This document shows positions 1 to 8,924 of a stretch of DNA of 64,000 bases, one piece after another. The stretch comes from Pseudomonas sp. CCC3.1 (GTDB lineage: Bacteria; Pseudomonadota; Gammaproteobacteria; Pseudomonadales; Pseudomonadaceae). The stretch is from positions 3,720,001-3,784,000 of the forward strand of contig NZ_CP133778.1 of NCBI RefSeq assembly GCF_034347405.1, read 5' to 3'. Below the pieces are notes generated by a model, which ran no database searches, had not been told where the DNA came from, and saw only the letters and a program-made list of their open reading frames with translations. Position numbers and translations under genes: made by a program. Position 1 is the stretch's first letter. The number at the start of each line of letters is the position of its first letter.

Positions 1-620
1 AAATCGTCAAGCGCGGTCGCCCTCTCAAGAAAGGCGAGTTTCTGTTTCGCCAGGGCGACGCGTTCGGCTCGGTGTATGCCGTACGTTCTGGCGCACTTAA
101 GACATTCAGTTTGAGTGACAGCGGCGAAGAACAGATCACCGGTTTCCACCTGCCCAGCGAACTGGTTGGCCTGTCGGGCATGGACACCGACACTTACCCT
201 GTGTCGGCTCAAGCGCTCGAAACTACGCCTGTTTGCGAAATTCCTTTCGAGCGCCTGGACGAACTCTCGGTTCAACTGCCTCAATTGCGTCGCCAACTGA
301 TGCGCATCATGAGCCGAGAAATTCGTGACGATCAGCAAATGATGCTGCTGCTGTCGAAAAAGACTGCCGATGAGCGGATTGCAACCTTCCTGGTGAACCT
401 GTCTGCACGCTTCCGCGCACGTGGCTTTTCGGCCAACCAGTTCCGCCTGAGCATGTCGCGCAACGAGATTGGTAATTACCTGGGCCTGGCGGTTGAAACG
501 GTTTCGCGCGTGTTCACTCGCCTGCAAGAAAACCAGTTGATCACGGCTGAAGGCAAAGAAGTGCACATTCTTGATCCAATCAAGCTGTGCGCACTGGCCG
601 GTGGTTCGGTAGAGGCCTGA
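1..620 (+). CDS. anr: Anr, FNR-type oxygen-sensing regulator (5' truncated)
   Basis: The reading frame is open from the first bases of the window, so the N-terminus lies outside; 205 residues remain of a family usually about 244 long. Anr activates anaerobic and microaerobic genes through an oxygen-labile 4Fe-4S cluster. Visible parts are the cyclic-nucleotide-binding-like beta barrel (starting around KKGEFLFRQGD), the internal cysteine in TTPVCEIPF that would be the fourth cluster ligand, the long dimerisation helix, and a Crp-type winged helix-turn-helix near the end (SRNEIGNYLGLAVETVSRVF). The three N-terminal cysteine ligands are not in the window. apt follows 55 bp downstream on the same strand. 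The FNR-family assignment is secure; the name Anr rests on the Pseudomonas context. Confidence 0.93.
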   Translation, partial: IVKRGRPLKKGEFLFRQGDAFGSVYAVRSGALKTFSLSDSGEEQITGFHLPSELVGLSGMDTDTYPVSAQALETTPVCEIPFERLDELSVQLPQLRRQLMRIMSREIRDDQQMMLLLSKKTADERIATFLVNLSARFRARGFSANQFRLSMSRNEIGNYLGLAVETVSRVFTRLQENQLITAEGKEVHILDPIKLCALAGGSVEA

Positions 621-675
621 CACGACTGTTTGAGGGCTATACTGGCGGCCCCAACGCCGCCAGGACATCCAGACG

Positions 676-1218
676 ATGGTCAACGACTTCAACCTCAAAT
701 CCCTGATCCGTCCAGTGCTCGATTTTCCCAAGCCAGGCGTGATCTTTCGTGACATCACCCCGCTTTACCAGTCGCCTCGCGCCATGCGGGTGATCGCCGA
801 TACCTTTATCGAGCGCTATGTCGAAGCTGAGTTCAGCCACATCGGAGCGATGGATGCCCGTGGCTTTTTGATTGGCTCAGTACTGGCTCATCAACTCAAC
901 AAACCGCTGATCCTGTTTCGCAAGCAGGGCAAATTGCCAGCCGATGTATTGGCCGAAGGCTATCAGACGGAATATGGCGAAGCGTTTCTGGAGGCTCACG
1001 CCGACAGCTTGTGCGAGGGCGATTCGCTGCTGATTGTCGACGACTTGATCGCCACGGGCGGGACGTTGATCGCCGCAGTGAACCTGGCGCGCCGCATGGG
1101 TGCCCAGGTGTTTGAAGCGGCGGCGATTATTGACCTGCCGGAACTGGGCGGCTCAAAGCGCCTGCAAGACCTGGGCGTACCGACTTTTTGCCTGACTGAG
1201 TTTTCACTGACTGAGTAA
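676..1218 (+). CDS. apt: Adenine phosphoribosyltransferase
   Basis: Salvages adenine with PRPP to AMP in the cytoplasm. The 180-residue protein has the usual length, the N-terminal region with FPKPGVIFRDITP typical of Apt, the DARGFLIG segment and the PRPP-binding loop LLIVDDLIATGGT around residues 116-128. The ATG at 676 gives the usual family N-terminus. A TATACT element lies at about 638-643 between anr and apt and could serve as a -10 box, so apt may have its own promoter; this is inference. The next gene, recR, is convergent. Confidence 0.95.
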   Translation: MVNDFNLKSLIRPVLDFPKPGVIFRDITPLYQSPRAMRVIADTFIERYVEAEFSHIGAMDARGFLIGSVLAHQLNKPLILFRKQGKLPADVLAEGYQTEYGEAFLEAHADSLCEGDSLLIVDDLIATGGTLIAAVNLARRMGAQVFEAAAIIDLPELGGSKRLQDLGVPTFCLTEFSLTE

Positions 1219-1242
1219 TGAAGTGCGCCGCAAGCCGATTTC

Positions 1243-1388
1243 GTAGCAGTTGCCGAGCCTGCGAGGCTACGTCCGATTGCGAAGCGATCGTAAACGCTAA
1301 GCACAAGGTTGAACTGACGCTCCGCTGCACCTGACTTTACGGCTGCTACGCAGCCGGACGTAGCCTCGCAACACTCGTCAACTGCTAC
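1243..1388. repeat. 140-bp class palindromic repeat, copy 1
   Basis: The element is bounded by inverted GTAGCAGTTG and CAACTGCTAC. Its left part contains CGTCCGATTGCGAAGCGATC and its right part GCAGCCGGACGTAGCC. A second copy with the same order of blocks lies at 60727-60865. It sits in the apt-recR convergent gap, where it could also form a large hairpin at the transcript ends. Confidence 0.75.
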
Positions 1389-1423
1389 GGGTCAGGTGCA
1401 TGCAGTTGATCGGCAGCGATTGA

Positions 1424-2026
1424 TTACAACGCGATGGGTTTACGCCCGGCAAACGAGTGCGCCAGGGTGCCGCCATCCACCAACTCCAACTCGCCACCCA
1501 ACGGTACGCCGTGGGCGATGCGCGAAGCGATCAGGCCTTTGCTGCTCAGCAATTGGGCAATGTAGTGCGCTGTGGCCTCGCCTTCGACTGTCGGGTTGGT
1601 CGCCAGAATCACTTCTTTGAAAGTGCCCTGTTCGGCAATGCGCGTCATCAATTGCGGGATACCAATCGCCTCGGGGCCCAAGCCATCCAACGGCGACAAA
1701 TGCCCCTTGAGCACGAAGTAACGCCCGCGATAGCCGGTCTGCTCAACGGCATAAACATCCATTGGCCCCTCAACCACGCACAGCAACGTGTCATCGCGGC
1801 GCATGTCAGCGCACTGAGGGCACAAGTCATCTTCGGTCAGGGTTCTGCACAGGCGGCAATGACCCACACCGTCCATCGCCTGACTCAAGGCCAGCGCCAA
1901 GCGCGAACCGCCACTGCGATCACGCTCAAGCAGTTGCAGGGCCATGCGCTGCGCAGTCTTTTGACCCACACCCGGCAAAGTGCGCAAGGCGTCGATCAGT
2001 TGGCGAATAAGGGGGCTGAAGCTCAT
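1424..2026 (-). CDS. recR: Recombination mediator RecR
   Basis: Works with RecF and RecO to load RecA at gapped DNA. The 200-residue protein has the N-terminal HhH (TLPGVGQKTAQRMA), the four-cysteine zinc finger (CRLC...CPQC around residues 57-72) and the Toprim domain with VVEGPMDVYAVE and a C-terminal ATNPTVEGEATA segment, in the normal order. It forms the usual ybaB-recR pair with the gene upstream, although a roughly 290-bp gap with a REP element separates them here, so the two may not be tightly co-transcribed. The start is the ATG giving MSFSPLIRQL. Confidence 0.96.
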   Translation of the reverse strand: MSFSPLIRQLIDALRTLPGVGQKTAQRMALQLLERDRSGGSRLALALSQAMDGVGHCRLCRTLTEDDLCPQCADMRRDDTLLCVVEGPMDVYAVEQTGYRGRYFVLKGHLSPLDGLGPEAIGIPQLMTRIAEQGTFKEVILATNPTVEGEATAHYIAQLLSSKGLIASRIAHGVPLGGELELVDGGTLAHSFAGRKPIAL

Positions 2027-2175
2027 AGAGAAAGGTCCGACAAAACAACGAGAGGCGGTTTATACCCGTGGGCCGGGTCAGCGTCAAATACCCATCAAAC
2101 AGGCAAAAAAATACCGGGCTCAAGGCCCTAATGCCAGTCAGTCAAGCGAACGCTGTTTTAAATACAGCGAAAACC

Positions 2176-2262
2176 TGTGGGAGCCTGGCTTGCCAGCGAT
2201 GCAGGCGATGCGGTTTTTCTGTTAAACCGCGTCGATACCATCGCGAGCAAGGCCGCTCCCAC
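2176..2262. repeat. REP-type palindrome (GTGGGAGC family)
   Basis: A TGTGGGAGCCTGGCTTGC arm is followed about 50 bp later by an imperfect inverse ending GCTCCCAC. It belongs to the same family as the elements at 16053-16141 and 33096-33182 and lies between ybaB and recR. Confidence 0.8.
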
Positions 2263-2319
2263 CGGGAATATGCGTTAACTGACTGGCATTAGCCCAAAGC
2301 CCGGCATTTTTTGAGCGCC

Positions 2320-2658
2320 TTAGAATGGCAGCTTCATGCCCGGCGGCAGTTGCATGCCAGCGGTCACGCCAGACATTTTGTCCTGGCTGTTGGCTTCGAT
2401 CTTGCGCACGGCGTCATTGACGGCAGCAGCGAACAGATCTTCCAGCACTTCGCGGTCATCTTCGCTCACGCCTTCGAGCAGGGTTGGGTCAATGCTCACG
2501 CGCTTGACGTCATGACGGCCAGTCATGACCACCGTCACCATGTCGCCACCGGCCTTACCCGTGACTTCGGCATTGGCCAGTTCTTCCTGCATCTTGGCCA
2601 TTTTTTCCTGCATCTGCTGCGCCTGCTTCATCAGGCCGGCCATGCCACCTTTCATCAT
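2320..2658 (-). CDS. ybaB: YbaB/EbfC nucleoid-associated protein
   Basis: A 112-residue DNA-binding nucleoid protein of the YbaB/EbfC family, commonly encoded between dnaX and recR as here. The sequence opens with the Met- and Gln-rich helix MMKGGMAGLMKQAQQM, then the family core (TGKAGGDMVTVVMTGRHDVK) and ends PPGMKLPF. The start is set by the ribosome-binding site: GAGGTG lies six bases before the ATG at 2658. A GTG three codons further out is in frame but overlaps that Shine-Dalgarno sequence, so it is unlikely to be used. It sits 76 bp downstream of dnaX. Confidence 0.94.
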   Translation of the reverse strand: MMKGGMAGLMKQAQQMQEKMAKMQEELANAEVTGKAGGDMVTVVMTGRHDVKRVSIDPTLLEGVSEDDREVLEDLFAAAVNDAVRKIEANSQDKMSGVTAGMQLPPGMKLPF

Positions 2659-2734
2659 GGGAATCACCTCAAACGTTATTTGGACAATGCACCCGCAATC
2701 ACATGACCTCGGGCTGTAAGTGCTAACCCTGTCG

Positions 2735-4810
2735 CTACGAAGCCTGAGCCTCTACAACGTCGACAGGTTGAATCGTATCGTCGCGGACTGCCGCGCCGAA
2801 CTGTTGAATCATTTGCTGGACCAGCGGGTCTGCGTAAATCGACTCTTCGGCCAGACGCTGACGCTCGGCGCGCAAACGCGAGGCCGCCTGGGCCGGGGTT
2901 TCCTGCTCGGGCTTGACCAGCTCTATCGTCACTTTGAGCGTGCGCTGATGAAACTGGTTCAACGCATCATTGAGTCGACGCTGCTGGGTCGCGTTAAACA
3001 GCGCGCTGTGAGCCGGGTCCAGGTGCAGCAACCAGTCATCACCGTCAACGGCGATCAAGGTGCAGTTGGCGCCAATGCTCGCCGTCATGCCCGATACCGG
3101 TAATTGGGGGAACATGTTCAACCATTCAAGGGCAAGGCCCGTCGCAGGCATTGCGGCTGGCAAGGGTTCAGGCTCTGGCGCAGGTTCAACCGCATGCTCG
3201 CTGGCCAATTCGTCCAGGTAGCTGTACGCCGCCGAGTCCATGTCCGGCTCGATGTAGTCTTCATCCAGGGGCGGTTCGTCGTCGCGATCCATGCCCGGCA
3301 CCGCAGCATCTACCTGCTCGACGGCTGGCTCAACGATCGGCGCCGCCACCCACTCCGGCGCGTCCGGCACAACGCTGTCTGGCGTCGGCAACGGCATTGG
3401 CGGCAAATCGGGCTGCTCGCTGACCATATCGAGCATCGGCTCAGGCACGACGTCGTCTTCGATTGCAGGCGCAGTTGCTGACCGGTCATTCCACGGCAAA
3501 TCTTTTTCAGGCACGGCAGGCGGCAGCACAGCGGCCACAGGCGCAGGCGCAGGCGCAGGCGCAACCACCTCCTCGACCGGCACAGCAACAGCCACGGGAG
3601 CCGGCTCTACACGCGGCTCAACAACTGGCGCAACAGCAGCCGCGCCAGCCACGGTTTGGGCGGAATCAACTGTGGCCTGGCTGATCCCCACTGGCTTTAG
3701 CGGCTGACTCGGCGCATCGCCGGTGTCCGCTGGGCGGAAGGCCAGCATCCGCAGCAGGACCATTTCAAAACCGCCTCGCGGGTCTGGCGCCAGCGGCAGA
3801 TCGCGCCGACCGATCAGGCCCATCTGGTAATAAAACTGTACGTCTTCGGCGGGCAATGCCTGCGCCAGGGCCAACACACGATCTCGGTCGCCATGCCCGT
3901 TGTCGACGCCTTCAGGCAGCGCCTGGGCAATCGCAACACGGTGAAACACGTTAAGAATCTCGGACAGCACGCCATTCCAGTCCGGGCCTTGCTCGGCCAA
4001 ATGCCGCACCGCCTCAAGCAGCGCCCGCGCATCGCCCTGAATCAAGGCGTGCAGCAGGTCAAAGACCTGACCGTGGTCGAGCGTACCCAGCATCGCCCGC
4101 ACATCGGCGGCCAGCACCTTGCCTTCGCCGAACGCAATCGCCTGATCGGTGAGGCTCATGGCATCACGCATCGAGCCATCAGCGGCACGGCCCAGCAACC
4201 ACAGCGCATCGTCTTCGAACGGCACGTTCTCGACACTCAACACGTGGGTCAAGTGCTCGACGACGCGCTCAGGCGTCATGTTTTTCAGCGAGAACTGCAA
4301 GCAGCGAGACAGGATCGTCGCTGGCAGCTTTTGCGGATCAGTGGTCGCCAAAATGAATTTGACGTAGGGCGGCGGCTCTTCGAGGGTTTTCAACAGCGCA
4401 TTGAAGGAATGGCTGGAAAGCATGTGCACTTCGTCGATCAGATAGACCTTGAAGCGCCCACGGCTTGGCGCGTACTGCACGTTGTCGAGCAACTCACGCG
4501 TGTCCTCAACCTTGGTCCGGCTCGCGGCGTCGATCTCGATGAGGTCGACAAAACGCCCCTCATCGATTTCGCGACACACCGAACACGTCCCACAGGGCGT
4601 CGAGGTGATACCTGTTTCACAGTTCAGGCATTTGGCGATAATCCGCGCAATGGTGGTCTTGCCAACGCCACGGGTACCGGTAAACAGGTAGGCGTGGTGC
4701 AGGCGCTGACTGTCCAGGGCGTTGATCAGAGCCTTGAGCACATGGGTCTGGCCGACCATTTCGCGGAACGAGCGCGGACGCCATTTACGTGCAAGAACCT
4801 GATAACTCAT
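2735..4810 (-). CDS. dnaX: DNA polymerase III subunits tau/gamma
   Basis: Clamp-loader ATPase of the replicative polymerase. The 691-residue protein starts at MSYQVLARKWRPRSF; an in-frame extension of 25 codons upstream is not family-like. Domains in order are the AAA+ module with Walker A GTRGVGKTT, a zinc-binding cysteine cluster (CLNC...CGTCSVC), the DEVHML Walker B and the SRC arginine-finger motif; the collar domain; a roughly 150-residue Pro/Ala/Val-rich low-complexity linker (about residues 390-550); and a C-terminal tau domain. I see no obvious slippery heptamer that would make a gamma form. The linker is repetitive enough at DNA level to produce long false frames on the other strand. 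Confidence 0.96.
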   Translation of the reverse strand: MSYQVLARKWRPRSFREMVGQTHVLKALINALDSQRLHHAYLFTGTRGVGKTTIARIIAKCLNCETGITSTPCGTCSVCREIDEGRFVDLIEIDAASRTKVEDTRELLDNVQYAPSRGRFKVYLIDEVHMLSSHSFNALLKTLEEPPPYVKFILATTDPQKLPATILSRCLQFSLKNMTPERVVEHLTHVLSVENVPFEDDALWLLGRAADGSMRDAMSLTDQAIAFGEGKVLAADVRAMLGTLDHGQVFDLLHALIQGDARALLEAVRHLAEQGPDWNGVLSEILNVFHRVAIAQALPEGVDNGHGDRDRVLALAQALPAEDVQFYYQMGLIGRRDLPLAPDPRGGFEMVLLRMLAFRPADTGDAPSQPLKPVGISQATVDSAQTVAGAAAVAPVVEPRVEPAPVAVAVPVEEVVAPAPAPAPVAAVLPPAVPEKDLPWNDRSATAPAIEDDVVPEPMLDMVSEQPDLPPMPLPTPDSVVPDAPEWVAAPIVEPAVEQVDAAVPGMDRDDEPPLDEDYIEPDMDSAAYSYLDELASEHAVEPAPEPEPLPAAMPATGLALEWLNMFPQLPVSGMTASIGANCTLIAVDGDDWLLHLDPAHSALFNATQQRRLNDALNQFHQRTLKVTIELVKPEQETPAQAASRLRAERQRLAEESIYADPLVQQMIQQFGAAVRDDTIQPVDVVEAQAS

Positions 4811-5040
4811 TGATAACCGTCGCATCTGAAAAGCGGAGGGGGCTAATGCTAGCGGAGCAGGGGCAAAATTGCATCCGATGCGCACTTTTAACTGCTCAGG
4901 CGCTCATGGCCGGGCATTTTATGCGGACACGGAAATGCGCCGACAGAGCATTCAGCCGTCGAAATTTTATATAGATAGAGAGGAAGGAAGGTATTTTGTT
5001 TCTGGATTAAAAACCCTGCGAATTGAGGATTTTTAAAATG

Positions 5041-5136
5041 GAGGCAACCCCACCAGCCACACCCCGGCACACAATGTTCCCGCTGTGGCTGCTTCCTTCC
5101 GGATCTGACCAGGTTCACGGGTAATCGTTGCGAGCC
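5041..5136 (-). ncRNA. ffs: 4.5S RNA of the signal recognition particle
   Basis: Read on the minus strand, the stretch contains the invariant SRP RNA apical core GGTCAGATCCGGAAGGAAGC and AGCC, flanked by complementary arms (CGCAACGATTACCCGTGAACC on one side, GTGCCGGGGTGTGG and GGGGTTGCCTCC on the other). About 96 nt is the normal size of a small bacterial SRP RNA. It follows the dnaX region in the same direction of reading, upstream of dnaX, as in other pseudomonads. The exact ends are estimated from pairing of the terminal GGCTCGCAAC and GGTTGCCTCC. The integrase gene begins 128 bp beyond its 5' end. Confidence 0.93.
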
Positions 5137-5181
5137 ATATGGGGTAAGGGTTTCAGGCTTTTTTGGGGTAATATTTCTTCC

Positions 5182-5247
5182 GTGCAAACTCGCTGCACGG
5201 GCAGTCAAAAAATGGGGTGTAGTCAGCACTGTACAACTTCGCTGCAC
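5182..5247. repeat. Paired near-repeats upstream of the integrase
   Basis: GTGCAAACTCGCTGCAC (5182-5198) and GTACAACTTCGCTGCAC (5231-5247) are similar 17-mers 49 bp apart, followed by another GTACAAC at about 5257 next to the integrase start. They could be integrase arm sites or operator sequences; this is inference only. Confidence 0.4.
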
Positions 5248-5263
5248 AACACAGGTGTACAAC

Positions 5264-6577
5264 ATGGCCTACATAACCCGTCGCGGACCCGTCTATTACC
5301 TGAATCTCAGACTACCCGGGCATCTCTTCCCGAGGTGTCACACATTGCGTTTGAGCTTGAACATTCGACATCGTCAACACGCACTCTTCCTGGCAACTTC
5401 ACTCGCCCAGCAAGTGCACACTCACCTGAACGAACACCCCATGGCAGACCTTCCGACACTGCGTAGGCTGTGTTCGGAGTGGCGGGACTCTGCCCCCTCA
5501 CAAACAATCCAACCAGCCGCAAGAAAGCCTACAACCGACAAAGTGATGCGGAATGGTGACGGCCCTACCCTCGCCACATTGTCCAAGCTTTATATCGAAG
5601 AAGGAAAACGCGGTGGGACATGGCGGGAGGTCAGTGCCTTCGAGGTGGAACGTGCCATGCGTGATCTGTTCGAACTGATGGGCGATATGCCTGTTTCAGA
5701 CTTCGATGCAGGACAAGCGCGTACGCTCAAGGACCGGCTGAGTCGGTGCCCGCAATACTTTGGACTCTTGCCTAGGTTCAAAGGCAAGACATTGGGACAG
5801 GTGGTCGATTCAAACAACACATACAAAACTATCAGCGCCGTAACGGTGAACAACCGACTCCGAAAGCTTTCTGCTTTTTTTAACTGGTGCAAAGTGAACG
5901 GCTATACCAGTGAAAATCCGTTGGCTGGTCTTCGGGTCATGACCGGCACTGCGAAAGATGCACGGATTTCGTTCGATCAGGATGACTTGGCCAAGTTGTT
6001 AAACCTTAAGACGTTGACATTTGAAGCACGAAAGCATTCATGGCGCTACTGGCTCCCTTTGCTAGGTCGTACTACAGGGGCAAGACTTGAAGAGTTGTGC
6101 CAGCTTCATGTCGATGACTTTATCCTGCAACAAGGTATTCATTGCATCCGTATTGATGACAACCGTGAAGATCAGAAACTAAAGAATTCCAGTAGCCGCC
6201 GCGTGCTCCCAATACATCCCGCGCTGATTGCACTCGGATTACTTAACCATATCCAGGATATTCGCAGCAGTGGTGTCACTCGTCTTTTTTCAGATCTTGA
6301 ACCGACACGCGGAAAATTAGGTCATGCCCCAAGCAAATGGTTCGGTCGATACAAAACGAAGCTGGGCATTACCGACTCTAGAAAGACCTTCCACAGCTTT
6401 CGCCACACGATCATCGATGAAATGCGGGATGCAGGGGTACAGGACTCTCTAATTAAACGCATAGCAGGTCATGAAGATAGCTCAGTCACTTTTGGCATCT
6501 ACGGAAGCCGCACCCCGATGAACGCCATGATGGAAGCAATAAAACACATTGAACTGCCACCCCCCCAACTCACCTAA
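5264..6577 (+). CDS. Tyrosine recombinase (phage/island integrase)
   Basis: Catalyses site-specific integration and excision. The 437-residue protein has an N-terminal segment (MAYITRRGPVYYLNLRLP) of the type found before phage-like integrases, a SAM-like core-binding domain in the middle (NNRLRKLSAFFNWC) and the C-terminal catalytic domain. Visible catalytic elements are the first Arg in GARLEELCQLHVDD, the HSFRHT box, AGHEDSS and the nucleophile Tyr in FGIYGSR. The ATG at 5264 is preferred to a GTG nine bases upstream because AGG lies at suitable spacing. It is the leftmost gene of the island, reading into it. No excisionase was recognised next to it. Confidence 0.9.
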   Translation: MAYITRRGPVYYLNLRLPGHLFPRCHTLRLSLNIRHRQHALFLATSLAQQVHTHLNEHPMADLPTLRRLCSEWRDSAPSQTIQPAARKPTTDKVMRNGDGPTLATLSKLYIEEGKRGGTWREVSAFEVERAMRDLFELMGDMPVSDFDAGQARTLKDRLSRCPQYFGLLPRFKGKTLGQVVDSNNTYKTISAVTVNNRLRKLSAFFNWCKVNGYTSENPLAGLRVMTGTAKDARISFDQDDLAKLLNLKTLTFEARKHSWRYWLPLLGRTTGARLEELCQLHVDDFILQQGIHCIRIDDNREDQKLKNSSSRRVLPIHPALIALGLLNHIQDIRSSGVTRLFSDLEPTRGKLGHAPSKWFGRYKTKLGITDSRKTFHSFRHTIIDEMRDAGVQDSLIKRIAGHEDSSVTFGIYGSRTPMNAMMEAIKHIELPPPQLT

Positions 6578-6909
6578 ACCATCAACCCAGCCTACACACG
6601 CACCAAAAAAACAAGGATCATCCTCAATCAAATAATGCAACAAAAATAATTTTATAGAATAAGGCTTTGGACAACTTCAAAGCCTTCGCCCCTATGAATT
6701 TGATACAACCACAACCAACAAAACAAGGTCCCCCCCCAACAATACGTACTGGCATTAGATACAATCAATTTGCTTTTCATGCAGACGAAAAAAATTCGTC
6801 GATAAGCGTAAATTAGGAACTGAAAGACATTCATCCAGGCCAATGTTTATCCAAGGCTGTAATCGTGAGAGGATGAGGACAAGCAATAACGCTTTCAACC
6901 GAAATCATA
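6578..6909. other. AT-rich intergenic gap without a recognised gene
   Basis: This 332-bp gap between the integrase and the helicase-like gene has many A runs and a CCCCCCCC homopolymer near 6732. A 63-codon minus-strand frame inside it has no ribosome-binding site or family features. I see no clear terminator or promoter. Confidence 0.6.
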
Positions 6910-8400
6910 ATGAATAAAACAATCAACATCGCCTCATCTCGCCCCGGAACAGGCAAAACCACAAATGCTTGCCGAATCATTCCCCAATGGATAGCTTTAG
7001 GCAACCGAGTATTATTTGTGGTACCAACAAAGCTTCTTGCAGATGAAGTTTCCAGCAAATTACGCGATTTGGGGCTCGCGCCTTTGAAAATTGATAGTCG
7101 CGATGGGACTGCCGCAATTGCAACATTAAACAAACACCTTGACCCGGCTGAGGATAATAATCTGATCGTATGTCAGCATGCATCGTTTCACCAATGCAGA
7201 ATAAAACACCTAGGCAGCTGGACTGTGATTGTCGATGAGTTACCTTTAGCTGTAAGGCCACAAGCCAACAAGATTAAAACCTCCCAGCTGGTAGCATTAC
7301 AACACCTTGATATTGACACGTCCGGTCGAGTAACTATCAAATCAGGTTGCGTAAAAAACATTGAAATTGAGCTGCGGGCCTTTCGTCCAAATTCAAACGG
7401 GACCGGTCCGACCTCATTATTGTCGAAGGAGGCTCTTCAAATATACGAAGCAGCATATGCTAACCAAGAAATTTTCGTCTCAACCGGGGAAGATAAAAAA
7501 TATTCCGTTGTGTACTTTGCTGATGAGGCTGGGTTCTTCGATAGATTCAAACATTGCCGTGAAGTGCATCTGCTCACTGCCACATGGGCTGGTTCTCTTT
7601 TCGAGTGGTTCGCAGACGCCCACGGTTTTAATTATCGCAATTCGATCCTATTACCAAGCAACACACTCAAACACAACAAGAAAGTAACAATCTACCCTAT
7701 GCTTACTTGGGATCAGTGTAGCAAGTCGGTATTGAACTCCACTCACAAGCCCCAAACTGGAAATGCTGTAACTGGCAAAGAAAAACGCAACATTCAAATT
7801 ATCACAGACCTCGTATCAAACTTAGTCGGACCTACCCGAGAATACCTTGTATTCGTACAAAATTGGGCACTCCTTGATCATAAAAGCAACCTTATTGAAT
7901 GCCCTATGGACAGCCGTGGCTTGAATGAGTGGCTGCACGTATCTAATGTATTGTGCATGTTTCATGGAAATCACGTTACCATTGCTACTAAGTGCTTGAA
8001 ATATTTAGCCGAAAAGTACAATAAGTCTTATGAATCACTGCGTGATGCCTGGAAGAGAACATACTTGTTCGATGCTACGCTTCAAAACGTGTACCGTTGT
8101 TCGTTACGGGATGATACGTCCACAGAAGATGTAAACTTATACGTGCAAACCTACGAGGTTGCCGAATATTTAGTTAACACGTATCTGAAAGAAGCGATCA
8201 TCGATACAAAGCATACCAGAACGTATAGAAAGCATGAAACTCGGGGACCAAAACCGGAAACAAACAAACCCGAAGCAATGCGTTTGCTAGCATCTGGCTT
8301 AAAGCCAGGCACCGTAGCAAAAAGAACCAATATACTAGTAAGCACGATATATAATTACACCAAGGAGGTGAAACGGCTAGGCTTAGAAAATCAAATTTAG
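6910..8400 (+). CDS. Helicase-like P-loop ATPase with C-terminal helix-turn-helix
   Basis: I do not recognise this 496-residue protein as a named family. It has superfamily-2-like signatures in order: Walker A RPGTGKTT near the N-terminus, VLFVVPTKLLADEV (motif Ia-like), VIVDELP as Walker B (about residues 108-114), HLLTATW resembling motif III (S/T-A-T), and QNVYRCSLRD resembling the Q...R motif VI. The last 60 residues (GPKPETNKPEAMRLLASGLK onwards, then GTVAKRTNILVSTIYNYTKE) form a recombinase-type helix-turn-helix. A replication or element-maintenance helicase that binds a specific site is one reading; a defence ATPase is another. No strong Shine-Dalgarno sequence precedes the ATG. Base composition is AT-rich compared with core genes. 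Confidence 0.6.
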   Translation: MNKTINIASSRPGTGKTTNACRIIPQWIALGNRVLFVVPTKLLADEVSSKLRDLGLAPLKIDSRDGTAAIATLNKHLDPAEDNNLIVCQHASFHQCRIKHLGSWTVIVDELPLAVRPQANKIKTSQLVALQHLDIDTSGRVTIKSGCVKNIEIELRAFRPNSNGTGPTSLLSKEALQIYEAAYANQEIFVSTGEDKKYSVVYFADEAGFFDRFKHCREVHLLTATWAGSLFEWFADAHGFNYRNSILLPSNTLKHNKKVTIYPMLTWDQCSKSVLNSTHKPQTGNAVTGKEKRNIQIITDLVSNLVGPTREYLVFVQNWALLDHKSNLIECPMDSRGLNEWLHVSNVLCMFHGNHVTIATKCLKYLAEKYNKSYESLRDAWKRTYLFDATLQNVYRCSLRDDTSTEDVNLYVQTYEVAEYLVNTYLKEAIIDTKHTRTYRKHETRGPKPETNKPEAMRLLASGLKPGTVAKRTNILVSTIYNYTKEVKRLGLENQI

Positions 8401-8924
8401 TTCGGCACTCTAATAATTAGTTAATTACCTTACACTCTTTAAGGAAACCTACTAGAAATTTATAACATACATTCGCACAGCGAATAATTCGGATGCGAAG
8501 CAGACGAATTTCAACTAAGAATTCGTACTGAGTCAAATGAAATATATTAGATCCCTTGCACGACAAGGGATACTCCGCTTCGCGTCGCAGTTCTTTACAC
8601 AGAGTTATAATTTCAACAGTACCTGCAGTGACCTTGTGAAGCCAATTAAGCCTTCAAGAATCTTTGAGATTCCAGTTAAGGCTTGATCGAACTCAAACCA
8701 ACACTAGGCAACCCAAATTAGTTTTACCCCGCCGAAACACCGTTTATTCGCTTATAACGTATGCTGCGCATTGCACGTTCGTTACCTCACATGCAGTTCC
8801 AGAGCCGCTGATTCTCGAAAACTATTAAAGCACAAGGATCAGCCCCATTAAATAACTGTGCAAACAAACCGAATCTTGGGCTCACAAAAACTGTTTCAGC
8901 ATACAAATACTTTAAATACCACTT
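8401..8924. other. AT-rich intergenic gap with structured DNA
   Basis: No gene is visible in 524 bp. The gap contains several hairpins: AAGCCTT at 8648-8654 pairing with AAGGCTT at 8678-8684, enclosing a second stem GAATCT/AGATTC with a three-base loop, and an AACGT...ACGTT stem around 8757-8780 with an inner ATGC/GCAT. AATTCG-type short repeats occur at 8480-8530. This could be an origin or recombination region of the element, but nothing here proves it. Confidence 0.5.

Noticed and set aside
2735..4810. Slippery site for a gamma form of DnaX
   Set aside because: I saw no A_AAA_AAG-type heptamer in phase in the GC-rich linker.
6652..6843. 63-codon minus-strand frame
   Set aside because: No ribosome-binding site and no family-like sequence in an AT-rich gap; probably chance.
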